Below are positions 1 to 6,813 of a DNA stretch of 14,480 bases, piece after piece. The position numbers and the translations under genes are program-made. Location of the stretch: the NCBI GenBank assembly GCA_964547135.1, contig CAZJMK010000076.1, positions 1 through 14,480 on the forward strand, given 5' to 3'. Source of the stretch: JAJXSS01 sp964547135 (GTDB lineage: Bacteria > Planctomycetota > Phycisphaerae > Phycisphaerales > Phycisphaeraceae). The notes under the pieces were generated by a model. That model made no database searches. It saw nothing but the letters and a program-made list of their open reading frames with translations, and had not been told where the DNA came from. Numbering within the stretch: position 1 is the stretch's first letter; every line of letters starts with the position of its first letter.

Positions 1-49
1 GATATCATGAGGATCGGCTATTGCTACCTTATAGATGCAATGAAACACT

Positions 50-88
50 AGCTACCAGCCCCGAGCTACCAGCCCCCAGCTACTTGAT
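50..88. repeat. 14-bp tandem repeat upstream of xylB
   Basis: Two copies of a 14-bp unit, AGCTACCAGCCCCG at 50-63 and AGCTACCAGCCCCC at 64-77, followed by a partial third copy. The 14-mer CCCAGCTACTTGAT at 75-88 recurs exactly at 6729-6742, and the core AGCTACCAGC recurs inverted at 6683-6692. It is therefore a dispersed intergenic family. Positions 1-49 show no recognisable gene or site. Confidence 0.75.
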
Positions 89-110
89 TGATATTCATCG
101 TTACGTTTAC

Positions 111-116
111 AAAGGA
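111..116 (+). promoter_or_regulatory. Shine-Dalgarno of xylB
   Basis: AAAGGA lies 10 nt before the ATG at 127. It decides the start in favour of 127 over the in-frame TTG at 88, which has no such site and would add 13 residues not expected of a xylulokinase N-terminus. Confidence 0.65.
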
Positions 117-126
117 CCAAACACCC

Positions 127-1653
127 ATGGCTTACCTGCTCGGCATCGACATCGGCACCAGCGGCACCAAAACCCTCATTTGTGACCAGCGCGGCAAAGT
201 GCTCGCCACGGCGATGGCCGAGCACACGTTGCAATCCCCCAAACCGGGTTGGTCGGAACAGTCACCTACCGAGTGGTGGTCCGCGGTGTGCAGTGCCACC
301 AAAGCTGTAATCAAAAAAGCCAAGGTCAAACCCGATCAAATCAAGGCCATCGGCTTGTCCGGGCAGATGCACGGATCCGTGTTTCTGGGTGAGGGAACAA
401 AACCCTTGCGACCGGCCCTGCTTTGGAACGATCAGCGCACCGGCAGCGAATGCGCTGAAATCGAAAAGGCACTGGGCGGACGCAGCAAATTAATCCAGCA
501 GGTGGGCAACCCAGCCTTGACCGGCTTCACCGCCCCGAAAATTTTGTGGGTGCGTAAACACGAACCCAGGGTGTACGACCAAACCAGGCACATTCTGCTG
601 CCCAAAGATTACATTCGTTTTTGCATGACCGGCGAGTATGCCACGGAAGTGGGCGATGCCTCGGGCACGCTGTTGCTGGATGTCAAAAAACGAAGCTGGA
701 ACAAGCTGGTGTTGACGAAGTTGTCGATTGACTCGGCACTGCTGCCTGCCTGTTATGAATCGCATGGGGTGACGGGCAGGTTGCACAAAGCTGGTGCGAA
801 AGCACTGGGGCTGGTCGAAGGCATACCGGTGGTCGGGGGCAGTGGCGATCAACCTGCGGGGGCGGTGGGCAACGGTATTGTGAACAGCGGCATTGTGTCA
901 GCGACACTGGGCACTTCGGGCGTGATGTTTGCCCATGCGGATGAGCCGACGTATGACCCCCTTGGCCGGGTGCATACGATGTGTGCTGCGGTCGAGGGCA
1001 AGTGGTGCGTGTTCGGGTGCATGTTGTCGGCTGGGGGCTCGTTTCAATGGTTTCGCAACCAACTGGCACAAGCCGAAATGGCGGAGGCCAAACGCAAAAA
1101 GGTGGACCCGTATGTGCTGCTGACCAAGCTGGCGGAGCAGGCGCAGGCAGGGTGTGAAGGGTTGTTCTTTCTGCCCTATCTGACGGGAGAAAGATGCCCC
1201 TATGCCGACCCGCATGCCCGGGGCGGATGGGTCGGTTTGACGGCTCGCCATGGCCGATCGCACCTGGTGCGTTCGGTGATGGAAGGTGTCACCTTCGGCA
1301 TGGCGGATGCACTTCGCATCATGGAATCGATGAATATCACCGTACGCACCGTGCGTTTATCCGGCGGCGGGGCACGCAGTGCATTCTGGCGCCAGATGCA
1401 GGCCGACATATACGGCAAACCCGTGGCTGTCATCAACGCACAGGAAGGCCCGGCCTACGGGGTGGCGATTCTGGCCGGCGTGGGTACCGGCGTCTGGCGC
1501 GATGTGCCCCAGGCTTGTGGTGCGGTGATCCGTGAAATCGAAAAACGCAAACCCGTGGCCAAGGTTGCAACTTTGTATCGCAAATATCATGAGCAATACC
1601 AGCGCTTGTACGCAGCGTTGAAAGATGAGTACCCCCGCATCGCGGCGCTGTAA
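127..1653 (+). CDS. xylB: Xylulokinase
   Basis: This FGGY-family sugar kinase phosphorylates D-xylulose with ATP to xylulose 5-phosphate, feeding the pentose phosphate pathway; it is cytoplasmic. The 508-residue protein has the normal family length. The N-terminal phosphate loop is GIDIGTSGTKT (residues 6-16). The sugar-site segment QMHGS (80-84) is followed by LLWNDQRT near 98-105. GFTAPK and LLPKDY, both typical of xylulokinases, are present. D241 in GGSGDQPAGAVG aligns with the catalytic aspartate of E. coli XylB (D233); the next residue is Q where E. coli has N. The C-terminal ATP-site motif SGGGAR is at 412-417. The start at 127 is set by the AAAGGA site. No xylose isomerase, transporter or regulator lies beside it, so it is a stand-alone kinase here. 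FGGY kinases can be misassigned, but the motif set fits XylB well. Confidence 0.93.
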   Translation: MAYLLGIDIGTSGTKTLICDQRGKVLATAMAEHTLQSPKPGWSEQSPTEWWSAVCSATKAVIKKAKVKPDQIKAIGLSGQMHGSVFLGEGTKPLRPALLWNDQRTGSECAEIEKALGGRSKLIQQVGNPALTGFTAPKILWVRKHEPRVYDQTRHILLPKDYIRFCMTGEYATEVGDASGTLLLDVKKRSWNKLVLTKLSIDSALLPACYESHGVTGRLHKAGAKALGLVEGIPVVGGSGDQPAGAVGNGIVNSGIVSATLGTSGVMFAHADEPTYDPLGRVHTMCAAVEGKWCVFGCMLSAGGSFQWFRNQLAQAEMAEAKRKKVDPYVLLTKLAEQAQAGCEGLFFLPYLTGERCPYADPHARGGWVGLTARHGRSHLVRSVMEGVTFGMADALRIMESMNITVRTVRLSGGGARSAFWRQMQADIYGKPVAVINAQEGPAYGVAILAGVGTGVWRDVPQACGAVIREIEKRKPVAKVATLYRKYHEQYQRLYAALKDEYPRIAAL

Positions 1654-1662
1654 TTGAAACGC

Positions 1663-1712
1663 AAGTGGTCGAGTGGTGATGTAGGGCGGGTCAAGCGCGT
1701 CCGCGAGCGGAC
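1663..1712 (+). repeat. Intergenic word AAGTGGTCGAGTG plus a small hairpin
   Basis: The 13-mer AAGTGGTCGAGTG at 1663-1675 begins 9 nt after the xylB stop and recurs exactly at 14346-14358 just after the ygfZ-like stop. A short palindrome follows, GTCCGC (1699-1704) against GCGGAC (1707-1712), set inside GGGCGGGTC...GACCCACC. There is no T-run, so it is not a classic intrinsic terminator. Confidence 0.6.
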
Positions 1713-1742
1713 CCACCAATGACGTGATGGATGATGTATCAT

Positions 1743-1830
1743 GGATAATGGATAATGTTCAAACACAGAGTTGATTGACGGAAAACTTCTCTGAACATTA
1801 TCCATCATCCTTTATCCATTATCCATCATG
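1743..1830. repeat. Inverted heptad arrays between convergent genes
   Basis: The left arm carries two GGATAAT heptads (1743-1756) ending in GTTCA. The right arm starts with TGAACATTATCC and continues as four ATCC-ending heptads (1797-1824: ATTATCC, ATCATCC, TTTATCC, ATTATCC). Positions 1748-1761 and 1792-1805 form a perfect 14-bp inverted repeat around a 30-nt loop. It lies between the convergent xylB and lpxC-fabZ genes and could fold into a terminator-like hairpin, although no U-tract follows. A related array is at 6782-6813. A CGGCGCTAAC fragment at 1844-1853 resembles the end of the element at 12967-13102. Confidence 0.75.
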
Positions 1831-1888
1831 AACCATCGCCGAGCGGCGCTAACAAACATCCTTCACTCTGCCACTTCCTCATCCCCCT

Positions 1889-3217
1889 TCACGCCTTGTC
1901 CTTGTCCACCAACATGAACTTCACCTCGGCCTCGGCGGACAATTCCTGTCCGACATACGCACGGCAACGCATGTGCGCCAAACTGCTGCGCAACCGCACC
2001 GTTTCAGCCTCCAAAATCAACTGATCACCCGGCACCACCGGCCGACGTAACTTCACCCGGTCCAGCGAAAGCAAAATGCCCAGTCGCCCCTTGCCCTTGT
2101 TTTCAGGCATTTCTCCCACCAGAATACCCGCCAGTTGCGCCATCGCCTCCACGATCATCACCCCCGGCATCACCGGCACCCCCGGATAATGCCCTTGAAA
2201 AAACGGCTCGTTGATCGTCACGTTTTTCACCCCCAGCGCCCGCCGTGCCGGGTCCAACTCAATCACCCGGTCCACCAGCAAAAATGGATAGCGATGCGGC
2301 AGCACCCCCAGCACCTCACGAACATCCATCACCCCCCGTCGCAGTGCTTTATCTTCCCGCGCCAGCTTTTGCGCCTTTTCAAACAGCAACCTGGCCAGCA
2401 TCTGATTCACCGCATGACCCGACTTCACCGCAATGATGCGGGCCTGCACCGGGCAACCCACCAAGGCCAGGTCACCAATCAGGTCCACCATTTTGTGCCG
2501 CACCGGCTCATCAACAAAACGCAACTTGTTGCCGCCCATCGGCCCATCACGCCCCAATACCAACACATCATCGGCGGTCAGGTGCGTACCGATGCCCGCT
2601 GCCCGCAGTGCCAGCGCTTCCTCTTCCAACACGAACGTCCGAGCCGGGGCGATATCACGCACATAATCACCACTGCCCAGCGTGAATTGCCCCAGTTGCC
2701 GACCGATGGCTGGGTGACCTGCGTAATCCAGCTCATACAAAATCGACATGCCCGGCTGCGTCGTCGGCAACGCCGCCAGGGTCATGTCCTCCACCTGAAC
2801 CTCAATCGGCTCTTCCAACACCAGCACCCGTCGTGCGGTTTTCCCTTCGACAACGCCCGCCTGTTGCAAGGCCTTGACATACGGCTCAGCCGAGCCATCC
2901 GCCCCCGGCAACTCCACCGCATCCACCTCCACCGTCACGTTATCAATGCCCAGCCCCGCCAAGGCGCTCATGCAGTGTTCGATCATTTCCACCGTGGCTT
3001 CACCCACACGCAAGGCACTGCGTCGCGGCCTGCGTACCACGTTGGTCACCACCGCGGGCAAACGCGCCCCATTGATGTCCGTGCGAACAAACACAATGCC
3101 CTGATCATCAGCAGCGGGCTTGAAATGCAAATTCACCGGCTGACCGGAAAACAAACCGCGCCCGGTCATACTCACCGGTTTGCCGATCGTGCGCTGCATG
3201 GGGGTCGTTTGTGTCAT
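1889..3217 (-). CDS. lpxC-fabZ: Bifunctional LpxC deacetylase / FabZ dehydratase fusion
   Basis: The N-terminal LpxC part removes the acetyl group from UDP-3-O-acyl-GlcNAc, the committed zinc-dependent step of lipid A synthesis. The C-terminal FabZ part dehydrates 3-hydroxyacyl-ACP in fatty acid elongation. The two compete for the same 3-hydroxyacyl-ACP pool. LpxC spans about residues 5-285: E80 and H81 in MIEHCMSALAG, H241 and D245 in RHKMVDLIGD, and H268 in KSGHAVN match the catalytic and zinc residues of E. coli LpxC. FabZ spans about 297-442: LPHRYPFLLVDRV, H343 in FFQGHYPG and E357 in MIVEAMAQ, the 14-residue spacing expected of the His/Glu pair. At 442 residues it matches known LpxC-FabZ fusions (Bacteroidetes, planctomycetes). 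The ATG at 3217 has only a weak upstream site; M7 is an alternative. No frameshift separates the domains. lpxD follows the same direction upstream. Confidence 0.95.
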   Translation of the reverse strand: MTQTTPMQRTIGKPVSMTGRGLFSGQPVNLHFKPAADDQGIVFVRTDINGARLPAVVTNVVRRPRRSALRVGEATVEMIEHCMSALAGLGIDNVTVEVDAVELPGADGSAEPYVKALQQAGVVEGKTARRVLVLEEPIEVQVEDMTLAALPTTQPGMSILYELDYAGHPAIGRQLGQFTLGSGDYVRDIAPARTFVLEEEALALRAAGIGTHLTADDVLVLGRDGPMGGNKLRFVDEPVRHKMVDLIGDLALVGCPVQARIIAVKSGHAVNQMLARLLFEKAQKLAREDKALRRGVMDVREVLGVLPHRYPFLLVDRVIELDPARRALGVKNVTINEPFFQGHYPGVPVMPGVMIVEAMAQLAGILVGEMPENKGKGRLGILLSLDRVKLRRPVVPGDQLILEAETVRLRSSLAHMRCRAYVGQELSAEAEVKFMLVDKDKA

Positions 3218-3253
3218 GATGCTGTTTTCGTCTTGTAATCGTCAGACAATTCA

Positions 3254-3414
3254 CCACAGAGACACAGAGGCACAGAGAAAAACAAAACTTATTCAAAAAC
3301 CAAAAACTGTCAGGCGGCTGATTCACAGGTTATTTTGTCTGTTTGTTGAAATCCTTGCTTTGATTTGTTTGTCATCGCTTTCTTGTTCTGCTCTGTGTCT
3401 CTGTGCCTCTGTGG
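3254..3414. repeat. Inverted CACAGAG octamer arrays between lpxC-fabZ and lpxD
   Basis: Three 8-bp units (CCACAGAG, ACACAGAG, GCACAGAG) lie at 3254-3277. Three units of the same kind lie in inverse orientation at 3391-3414 (CTCTGTGT, CTCTGTGC, CTCTGTGG), 113 bp apart. The right arm ends 6 bp from the lpxD stop codon. The left arm would sit in the leader of the lpxC-fabZ mRNA. A shorter copy (CCACAGAGACACAG) is at 6649-6662. The intervening DNA is A/T-rich and holds no gene. Confidence 0.8.
3286..3313 (-). promoter_or_regulatory. Possible sigma70-type promoter for lpxC-fabZ
   Basis: On the minus strand CTGACA (3313-3308, 5 of 6 matches to the -35 consensus) is followed after 16 nt by TAAGTT (3291-3286, a poor -10). 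Transcription would begin near 3280, giving a leader of about 60 nt that contains the CACAGAG array. This is a weak call by eye. Confidence 0.25.
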
Positions 3415-3420
3415 TGTAAA

Positions 3421-4485
3421 TTATTGTTGGTCCTTAGCCGATGGTTTGAACAAATCACCGACCTTGTCTCCCAAAATCGCCTCGACCTTTTTCATCACGT
3501 CGGGCAGTTTACGAACCGCCAGATGCTCCCGCAAAGCCAGTCGTTTTTCCTGTGCCGGGTAACCGCCCCATGTTTCACCCGCTGGAATGTCATTCATCAC
3601 CGCTGCATAGCCCATGATTTTCGCGCCCGCACCAATCGTGACATGATCACGCACCCCGACCCGTCCGCCCATCATCACGCCATCACCCACCGTCACGCTG
3701 CCCGCCAGGCCGACCTGCCCCGCCAACAGCACGCAACGCCCCAGCCGACAGTTGTGGGCGATCTGACACTGGTTGTCGATTTTGCAGCCGTCGCCGATCA
3801 CCGTCGCTGCGAACTTGCCCCGATCCACGCACGTGCCCGCACCAATTTCAACCTCATCGCCGAGGGTCACCGACCCGATGTGCGTGATTTTCAGCAACCC
3901 CTTGCCCCCCGGAGCAGGCCGATACCCAAACCCGTCCGCCCCGATCACCACGTTGGGGTGCAAAATACATCGGCGACCAACCGTGCAACGCTCACGAATC
4001 ACCACTCCCGAAAACAATTCCGTACCCGCACCGATGACACTTTCATCCAGCACCGTCACATGGGCGTGCAACGTCACTTCATCCTGCAACACGACATTCG
4101 CACCGACCACGCACATCGGCCCGATGCGCACCTTATCACCAACCTTCGCACTGGGGTCGATGAACGCAGTCGGATGCACACCCAGCCCAGGTTTCACGAC
4201 CGGCGGGGCAAGCAAATCAAGCAACTGCGCCATCGCCAGGTCCGCGTTTTTCACCTTGATGATGGCGCGACCTTCGCTCGGTTCGACGGTGAGTTTTTGA
4301 TCGACCAGTGCCGCCGAGGCGCGACTGCCTGCCCAGCCGGCAACGTACTTGGCTTCACCGATGAAGGTGATGTCGCCGGGTTGCGCCAGGTCGAGGGTTT
4401 GTGCGCCGGTGATGGTGAGTGAGCCGTCGCCGACGAGTTCACCGCCGACGTGGGCCGCGATGTCTTTGAGTTGGAGCGTGGGCAT
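3421..4485 (-). CDS. lpxD: UDP-3-O-acylglucosamine N-acyltransferase LpxD
   Basis: LpxD transfers a 3-hydroxyacyl chain from acyl-ACP to the 2-amino group of UDP-3-O-acyl-glucosamine, the step after LpxC in lipid A synthesis. The family works as a cytoplasmic trimer. The 354-residue protein opens with the uridine-binding domain (TLQLKDIAAHVGGELVGDG, residues 3-21, then PGDITFIGEAKY). It continues as a left-handed beta-helix of hexapeptide repeats from about residue 100 to 300. H244 in DNQCQIAHNC matches the catalytic histidine of E. coli LpxD (H239). The ATG at 4485 gives the canonical MPTLQL start. The upstream in-frame ATG at 4536 would add 17 unrelated residues; its GGGGG belongs to a hairpin. 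A -10-like CATAAT lies only 6 nt before 4485, so the mRNA may be leaderless. Product and substrate link it with the neighbouring lpxC-fabZ. Confidence 0.95.
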   Translation of the reverse strand: MPTLQLKDIAAHVGGELVGDGSLTITGAQTLDLAQPGDITFIGEAKYVAGWAGSRASAALVDQKLTVEPSEGRAIIKVKNADLAMAQLLDLLAPPVVKPGLGVHPTAFIDPSAKVGDKVRIGPMCVVGANVVLQDEVTLHAHVTVLDESVIGAGTELFSGVVIRERCTVGRRCILHPNVVIGADGFGYRPAPGGKGLLKITHIGSVTLGDEVEIGAGTCVDRGKFAATVIGDGCKIDNQCQIAHNCRLGRCVLLAGQVGLAGSVTVGDGVMMGGRVGVRDHVTIGAGAKIMGYAAVMNDIPAGETWGGYPAQEKRLALREHLAVRKLPDVMKKVEAILGDKVGDLFKPSAKDQQ

Positions 4486-4491
4486 GACATC

Positions 4492-4520
4492 ATTATGGGC
4501 GAAATCGATGAATGCGTCAC
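4492..4520 (-). promoter_or_regulatory. Candidate leaderless promoter of lpxD
   Basis: On the minus strand GTGACG (4520-4515, 4 of 6 to TTGACA) is followed after 17 nt by CATAAT (4497-4492, 5 of 6 to TATAAT). Only 6 nt separate it from the ATG at 4485, so transcription would start at or next to the start codon. No Shine-Dalgarno is visible. Confidence 0.5.
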
Positions 4521-4540
4521 GACCGCCGGTTGACATTTAG

Positions 4541-4561
4541 CCCCCGATCAATGACCGGGGG
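4541..4561. other. Hairpin in the divergent lpxD/permease region
   Basis: CCCCCG (4541-4546) pairs with CGGGGG (4556-4561) around a 9-nt loop. TTGAC (4530-4534) and GTCAA (4561-4565) form a second, partly overlapping inverted pair. It lies between two divergent genes, where an operator or an anti-readthrough structure would be placed. Function is unknown. Confidence 0.4.
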
Positions 4562-4616
4562 TCAAGTGAACATTCAGGTCACCTGCATACCGCCTCATGG
4601 TATGTTGTCCGCCGAC

Positions 4617-5402
4617 ATGGATGACCTGATCATTCAATCATGGTGGGTGTTGCTACTGGTGAGTCTGCTGGTGGGGTTACTGGCCGGGTTCATCGACTCG
4701 ATTGCCGGGGGCGGCGGACTGATCACCTTGCCGGTGTTACTGCTGCTGGGTTTACCCCCTCACGAAGCCCTGGGTACCAGCAAGGGTCAGGCTGTGTTCG
4801 GTTCAGGCACCGCGCTTTGGCGTTATGCCCAATCACCACTGTTGGACCGATCGCGCATCAAACCCGCCTTCGTCCCGGCATTGATTGGTTCCGCTCTGGG
4901 CGTCGGTACGGTCCACCTGCTCAACCCCAAGGTGCTGTTGCCCATCATCGTGGTGATGCTGATGCTGGTGGCATTGTTTTTATTGTTTCACCCCACCGCC
5001 CATGTGCCCAACCGTCCGTCGCGCAAACGCAGTGACAAGGTGGTGGCGGCGGTGGCGTTTGCAATTGCGTTTTACGATGGGTTTCTGGGACCGGGCACGG
5101 GGACGTTTTTAATTCTCGCTTACCTATTGCTCTGGCATGACCCGATGGATGCCGCCAGCGCCAACGCCAAGGTGGTCAACTTCGGCAGCAACCTCGCAGC
5201 CGTGATCATTTTCGCCCTGCTGGGTAGCATTCGCTGGCCGATCGCGCTACCTATGGGCATCGGTCAATGTATCGGCGCAATGATCGGGGCTTATGTCACC
5301 ATTCGTCGTGGGCCGGGGTTGGTACGCGGCATGGTGATTACCATCAGCCTGCTGCTGGTGTTGCGCCTTGCCTATGGCCTGTGGCGTGACATGGCCGGGT
5401 GA
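4617..5402 (+). CDS. TauE/SafE (TSUP) family membrane permease, YfcA-like
   Basis: A polytopic inner-membrane protein of 261 residues from a family of putative exporters of sulfite, organosulfur compounds and other anions; its substrate cannot be read from sequence. Hydrophobic segments lie at about 9-30, 33-46, 83-100, 106-124, 143-153, 161-172, 191-203, 208-226 and 238-253. The two half-repeat signatures GFIDSIAGGGG (24-34) and FYDGFLGPGTGTF (152-164) are nearly those of E. coli YfcA, and the spacing and length also fit. NAKVVNFGSNLAA (183-195) is another family segment. The start at 4617 (MDDLIIQSWW) puts the first membrane helix near the N-terminus. Start 4602 is possible; the longest frame, from 4512, overlaps the lpxD start and adds polar residues. 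No Shine-Dalgarno is seen, but TATGTT ends 10 nt upstream. No sulfur-metabolism gene is nearby. Confidence 0.88.
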   Translation: MDDLIIQSWWVLLLVSLLVGLLAGFIDSIAGGGGLITLPVLLLLGLPPHEALGTSKGQAVFGSGTALWRYAQSPLLDRSRIKPAFVPALIGSALGVGTVHLLNPKVLLPIIVVMLMLVALFLLFHPTAHVPNRPSRKRSDKVVAAVAFAIAFYDGFLGPGTGTFLILAYLLLWHDPMDAASANAKVVNFGSNLAAVIIFALLGSIRWPIALPMGIGQCIGAMIGAYVTIRRGPGLVRGMVITISLLLVLRLAYGLWRDMAG

Positions 5403-5406
5403 TTTT

Positions 5407-5454
5407 GCGATTTTGTTGATTTGGTGATTTGGTGATTTGGTGATTTCGTGATCT
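5407..5454. repeat. 8-bp tandem array (GGTGATTT)
   Basis: Six 8-bp units in register: GCGATTTT, GTTGATTT, three exact GGTGATTT (5423-5446) and CGTGATCT. It begins 5 nt after the permease stop codon. The same unit appears inverted at 5665-5712, so the two arrays frame 210 bp. Confidence 0.85.
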
Positions 5455-5465
5455 TTCATGTCTGA

Positions 5466-5552
5466 TGTGGCATCGCCCCCTGGGGCGCCCTCGGCGGTGT
5501 GACCGGGCACATCATGTCAACCGACCCAGCCGGGAGTGGCTGGGCCACAAAA
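5466..5552. repeat. Two-hairpin repeat core, relative of the element at 12967-13102
   Basis: The segment runs CATCGCCCCCTGGGGCGCCC, then TCGGCGGTGTGA, a spacer, and GACCCAGCCGGGAGTGGCTG followed by GGCCACAA. It closely resembles the interior of the 12967-13102 element (CACCGCCCC...GGCGGTGTGA and GCCCAGCCG...CGGCTGGGCCACAA). The 27-bp outer arms are absent here. The 418-bp gap 5403-5820 holds this core, two inverted octamer arrays, a GCCAAGG/CCTTGGC hairpin (5625-5646) and a promoter; no convincing gene was found in it. Confidence 0.7.
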
Positions 5553-5636
5553 TCACCCATGCAATCCATTCACCATATCAGGCAAAATCACTCAACCACT
5601 TCCCGAAATACCCAAGTCCTCATCGCCAAGGCGATT

Positions 5637-5654
5637 CGTCCTTGGCTTGGTTTG
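5637..5654 (-). repeat. Dispersed word AAACCAAGCCAAGRACG
   Basis: Read on the minus strand this is AAACCAAGCCAAGGACG. Near-identical copies are on the plus strand at 12863-12879 (with AAGAACG) and 14364-14377 (GCAAGCCAAGAACG). All three are intergenic. Confidence 0.6.
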
Positions 5655-5664
5655 TTCAATCTGA

Positions 5665-5712
5665 AAATCGCCAAATCGCCAAATCGCCAAATCACCAAAT
5701 CGCCAGATCACC
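5665..5712. repeat. 8-bp tandem array (AAATCRCC), inverse of 5407-5454
   Basis: Six 8-bp units in register: AAATCGCC three times (5665-5688), AAATCACC, AAATCGCC and AGATCACC. AAATCACC is the reverse complement of GGTGATTT, so this array is the inverted partner of 5407-5454. Confidence 0.85.
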
Positions 5713-5717
5713 AAACC

Positions 5718-5741
5718 GACGCGACAAGTCGCGGCGCTAAC
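5718..5741. repeat. Solo end of the 27-bp-TIR repeat family
   Basis: GACGCGACAAGTCGCGGCGC followed by TAAC matches the right arm of the element at 12967-13102 (GACGCGATAAATCGCGGCGC + TAAC) except for two changes. The changes (ATAAAT to ACAAGT) are compensatory in the small inner palindrome CGCGAyaarTCGCG. No matching left arm was found upstream of 5466, so this is a truncated or rearranged copy. Confidence 0.65.
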
Positions 5742-5781
5742 ATCCGAATACGGTTTGGTCACTCAACCATCATCACCTCGC

Positions 5782-5811
5782 GTCACACATCACCCCGTCG
5801 ATCAGTATGAT
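5782..5811 (+). promoter_or_regulatory. Candidate promoter of the CPBP gene
   Basis: GTCACA (5782-5787, 4 of 6) and TATGAT (5806-5811, 5 of 6 to TATAAT) are 18 nt apart. TATGAT ends 9 nt before the ATG at 5821, so any leader would be a few nucleotides long at most. No Shine-Dalgarno is visible. Confidence 0.4.
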
Positions 5812-5820
5812 GAAATCTGC

Positions 5821-6633
5821 ATGGCCAAAACTTCCCGTAAACCCGCACGTTCCCCCCTCGCGCTGTTGCCCGATGATTACTATCGTCGCTCCCAGCAGCC
5901 GTTGCAGGCTTTGCTCTTTTTGGCACCCTTGATTTTGATGTACGAATTAGGCTCGCTGATTTATGCCACCGATTACGCCCAGGGCGTCACCCTCCACGTC
6001 AAAGCCCGGCTGATGCTGCTGGGCTTCTTCGAATGGTTCGGGTTGTCCGGCTTTTTACTGCCCGGTCTGATCGTCGTCGCCGCCCTGCTCGGCTGGCATA
6101 TCGTGCGCAAAGACCCCTGGCAGTGGCAACCCAAAACCTATGCCCTGATGTCCGTCGAATCATTGCTCGCAGCCATCCCGCTGTTTATGTTCGCCCTGGT
6201 CATGGCCCCGCGCCCTGCCGCTGCCGGCGTGGTGCAGGGGTTGCTCGCCGGGGTTGGTGCGTCATCGGGGGTCATGCTCGGTAGTGCTGCAAATACACCA
6301 TGGCAGGCGGAAGTGATTTTTTCCGTCGGTGCGGGCCTGTACGAAGAGTTGCTTTTTCGATTGGTATTGATTGCGTTACTTCATGCGTTGTTGGTGGATT
6401 GGTTGGCTCTGCCGGATGTTTGGGGGTCGCTGCTGGCAATGGTGATTTCGTCATTGGCTTTTGCGCTCTATCACTTTGCACCGGGCAACCCGTTCAGTTG
6501 GAGTTTGCTGGGGTTTTACACCGTGGCGGGGTTTTACCTGGCCTGCATTTTCGTCCTGCGCGGCATCGGCATCGCCGCCGGCTGCCATGCGGTGTACGAC
6601 CTGTTCGTGGTGGCCTGGCATCTTCTGCGCTGA
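5821..6633 (+). CDS. CPBP (CAAX/Abi) family intramembrane metalloprotease
   Basis: A 270-residue polytopic membrane protein with the Rce1/CPBP glutamic-protease motifs in order: E175-E176-x3-R180 in YEELLFR, F214-x3-H218 in FALYHF, and H256-x3-D260 in CHAVYD. These residues form the active site in characterised members. Bacterial roles vary (bacteriocin self-immunity, signal-protein cleavage), and most planctomycete homologues have no known substrate. The N-terminus is basic (KTSRKPAR); hydrophobic stretches start at about residues 28, 66, 82, 110, 138, 177, 201 and 229. The ATG at 5821 is preferred: the longer frame from 5755 adds 22 polar residues and reads through the candidate promoter. 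The third motif ends in D rather than the more common N, which is tolerated in the family. No precursor peptide gene lies beside it. Confidence 0.85.
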   Translation: MAKTSRKPARSPLALLPDDYYRRSQQPLQALLFLAPLILMYELGSLIYATDYAQGVTLHVKARLMLLGFFEWFGLSGFLLPGLIVVAALLGWHIVRKDPWQWQPKTYALMSVESLLAAIPLFMFALVMAPRPAAAGVVQGLLAGVGASSGVMLGSAANTPWQAEVIFSVGAGLYEELLFRLVLIALLHALLVDWLALPDVWGSLLAMVISSLAFALYHFAPGNPFSWSLLGFYTVAGFYLACIFVLRGIGIAAGCHAVYDLFVVAWHLLR

Positions 6634-6648
6634 GTACGGAATTGATGA

Positions 6649-6813
6649 CCACAGAGACACAGGAGGGAGCTAGGTGCTTGTAGCTGGTAGCTTGGCAATA
6701 CAATCATCGCCATCAATTATGCCCAGCGCCCAGCTACTTGATGCCTGCATATTCAATTCCATTTCATCGACAAATGTTTCCGAACATTATCCTTTATCCA
6801 TGATCCATCATCC
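6649..6813. repeat. Mosaic of four intergenic repeat families before purK
   Basis: In order: CCACAGAGACACAG (6649-6662, as at 3254-3277); GCTGGTAGCT (6683-6692, inverse of the repeat at 50-77); CCCAGCTACTTGAT (6729-6742, exact copy of 75-88); and GAACATTATCC followed by ATCC heptads at 6786-6813 (ATTATCC, TTTATCC, ATGATCC, ATCATCC), as at 1793-1824. The last heptad contains the purK stop codon (6808-6810). The gap has no gene of its own. Confidence 0.75.

Noticed and set aside
2135..3238. Long plus-strand open frame opposite lpxC-fabZ (367 codons)
   Set aside because: It is antisense to a gene with clear catalytic motifs, its product is His/Arg/Gln-rich without family motifs, and it reflects codon bias of the real gene.
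3403..4422. Plus-strand open frame opposite lpxD (339 codons)
   Set aside because: Antisense to an unmistakable hexapeptide-repeat protein; no motif, low-complexity composition.
4530..4535. Perfect TTGACA as -35 of the permease gene
   Set aside because: No -10-like hexamer lies 15-19 nt downstream; that stretch is the C/G hairpin.
5465..5810. Possible small genes between the permease and the CPBP gene
   Set aside because: The frames run through tandem arrays and hairpins (for example repeated KSPN-type peptides), which is repeat DNA and not protein coding.
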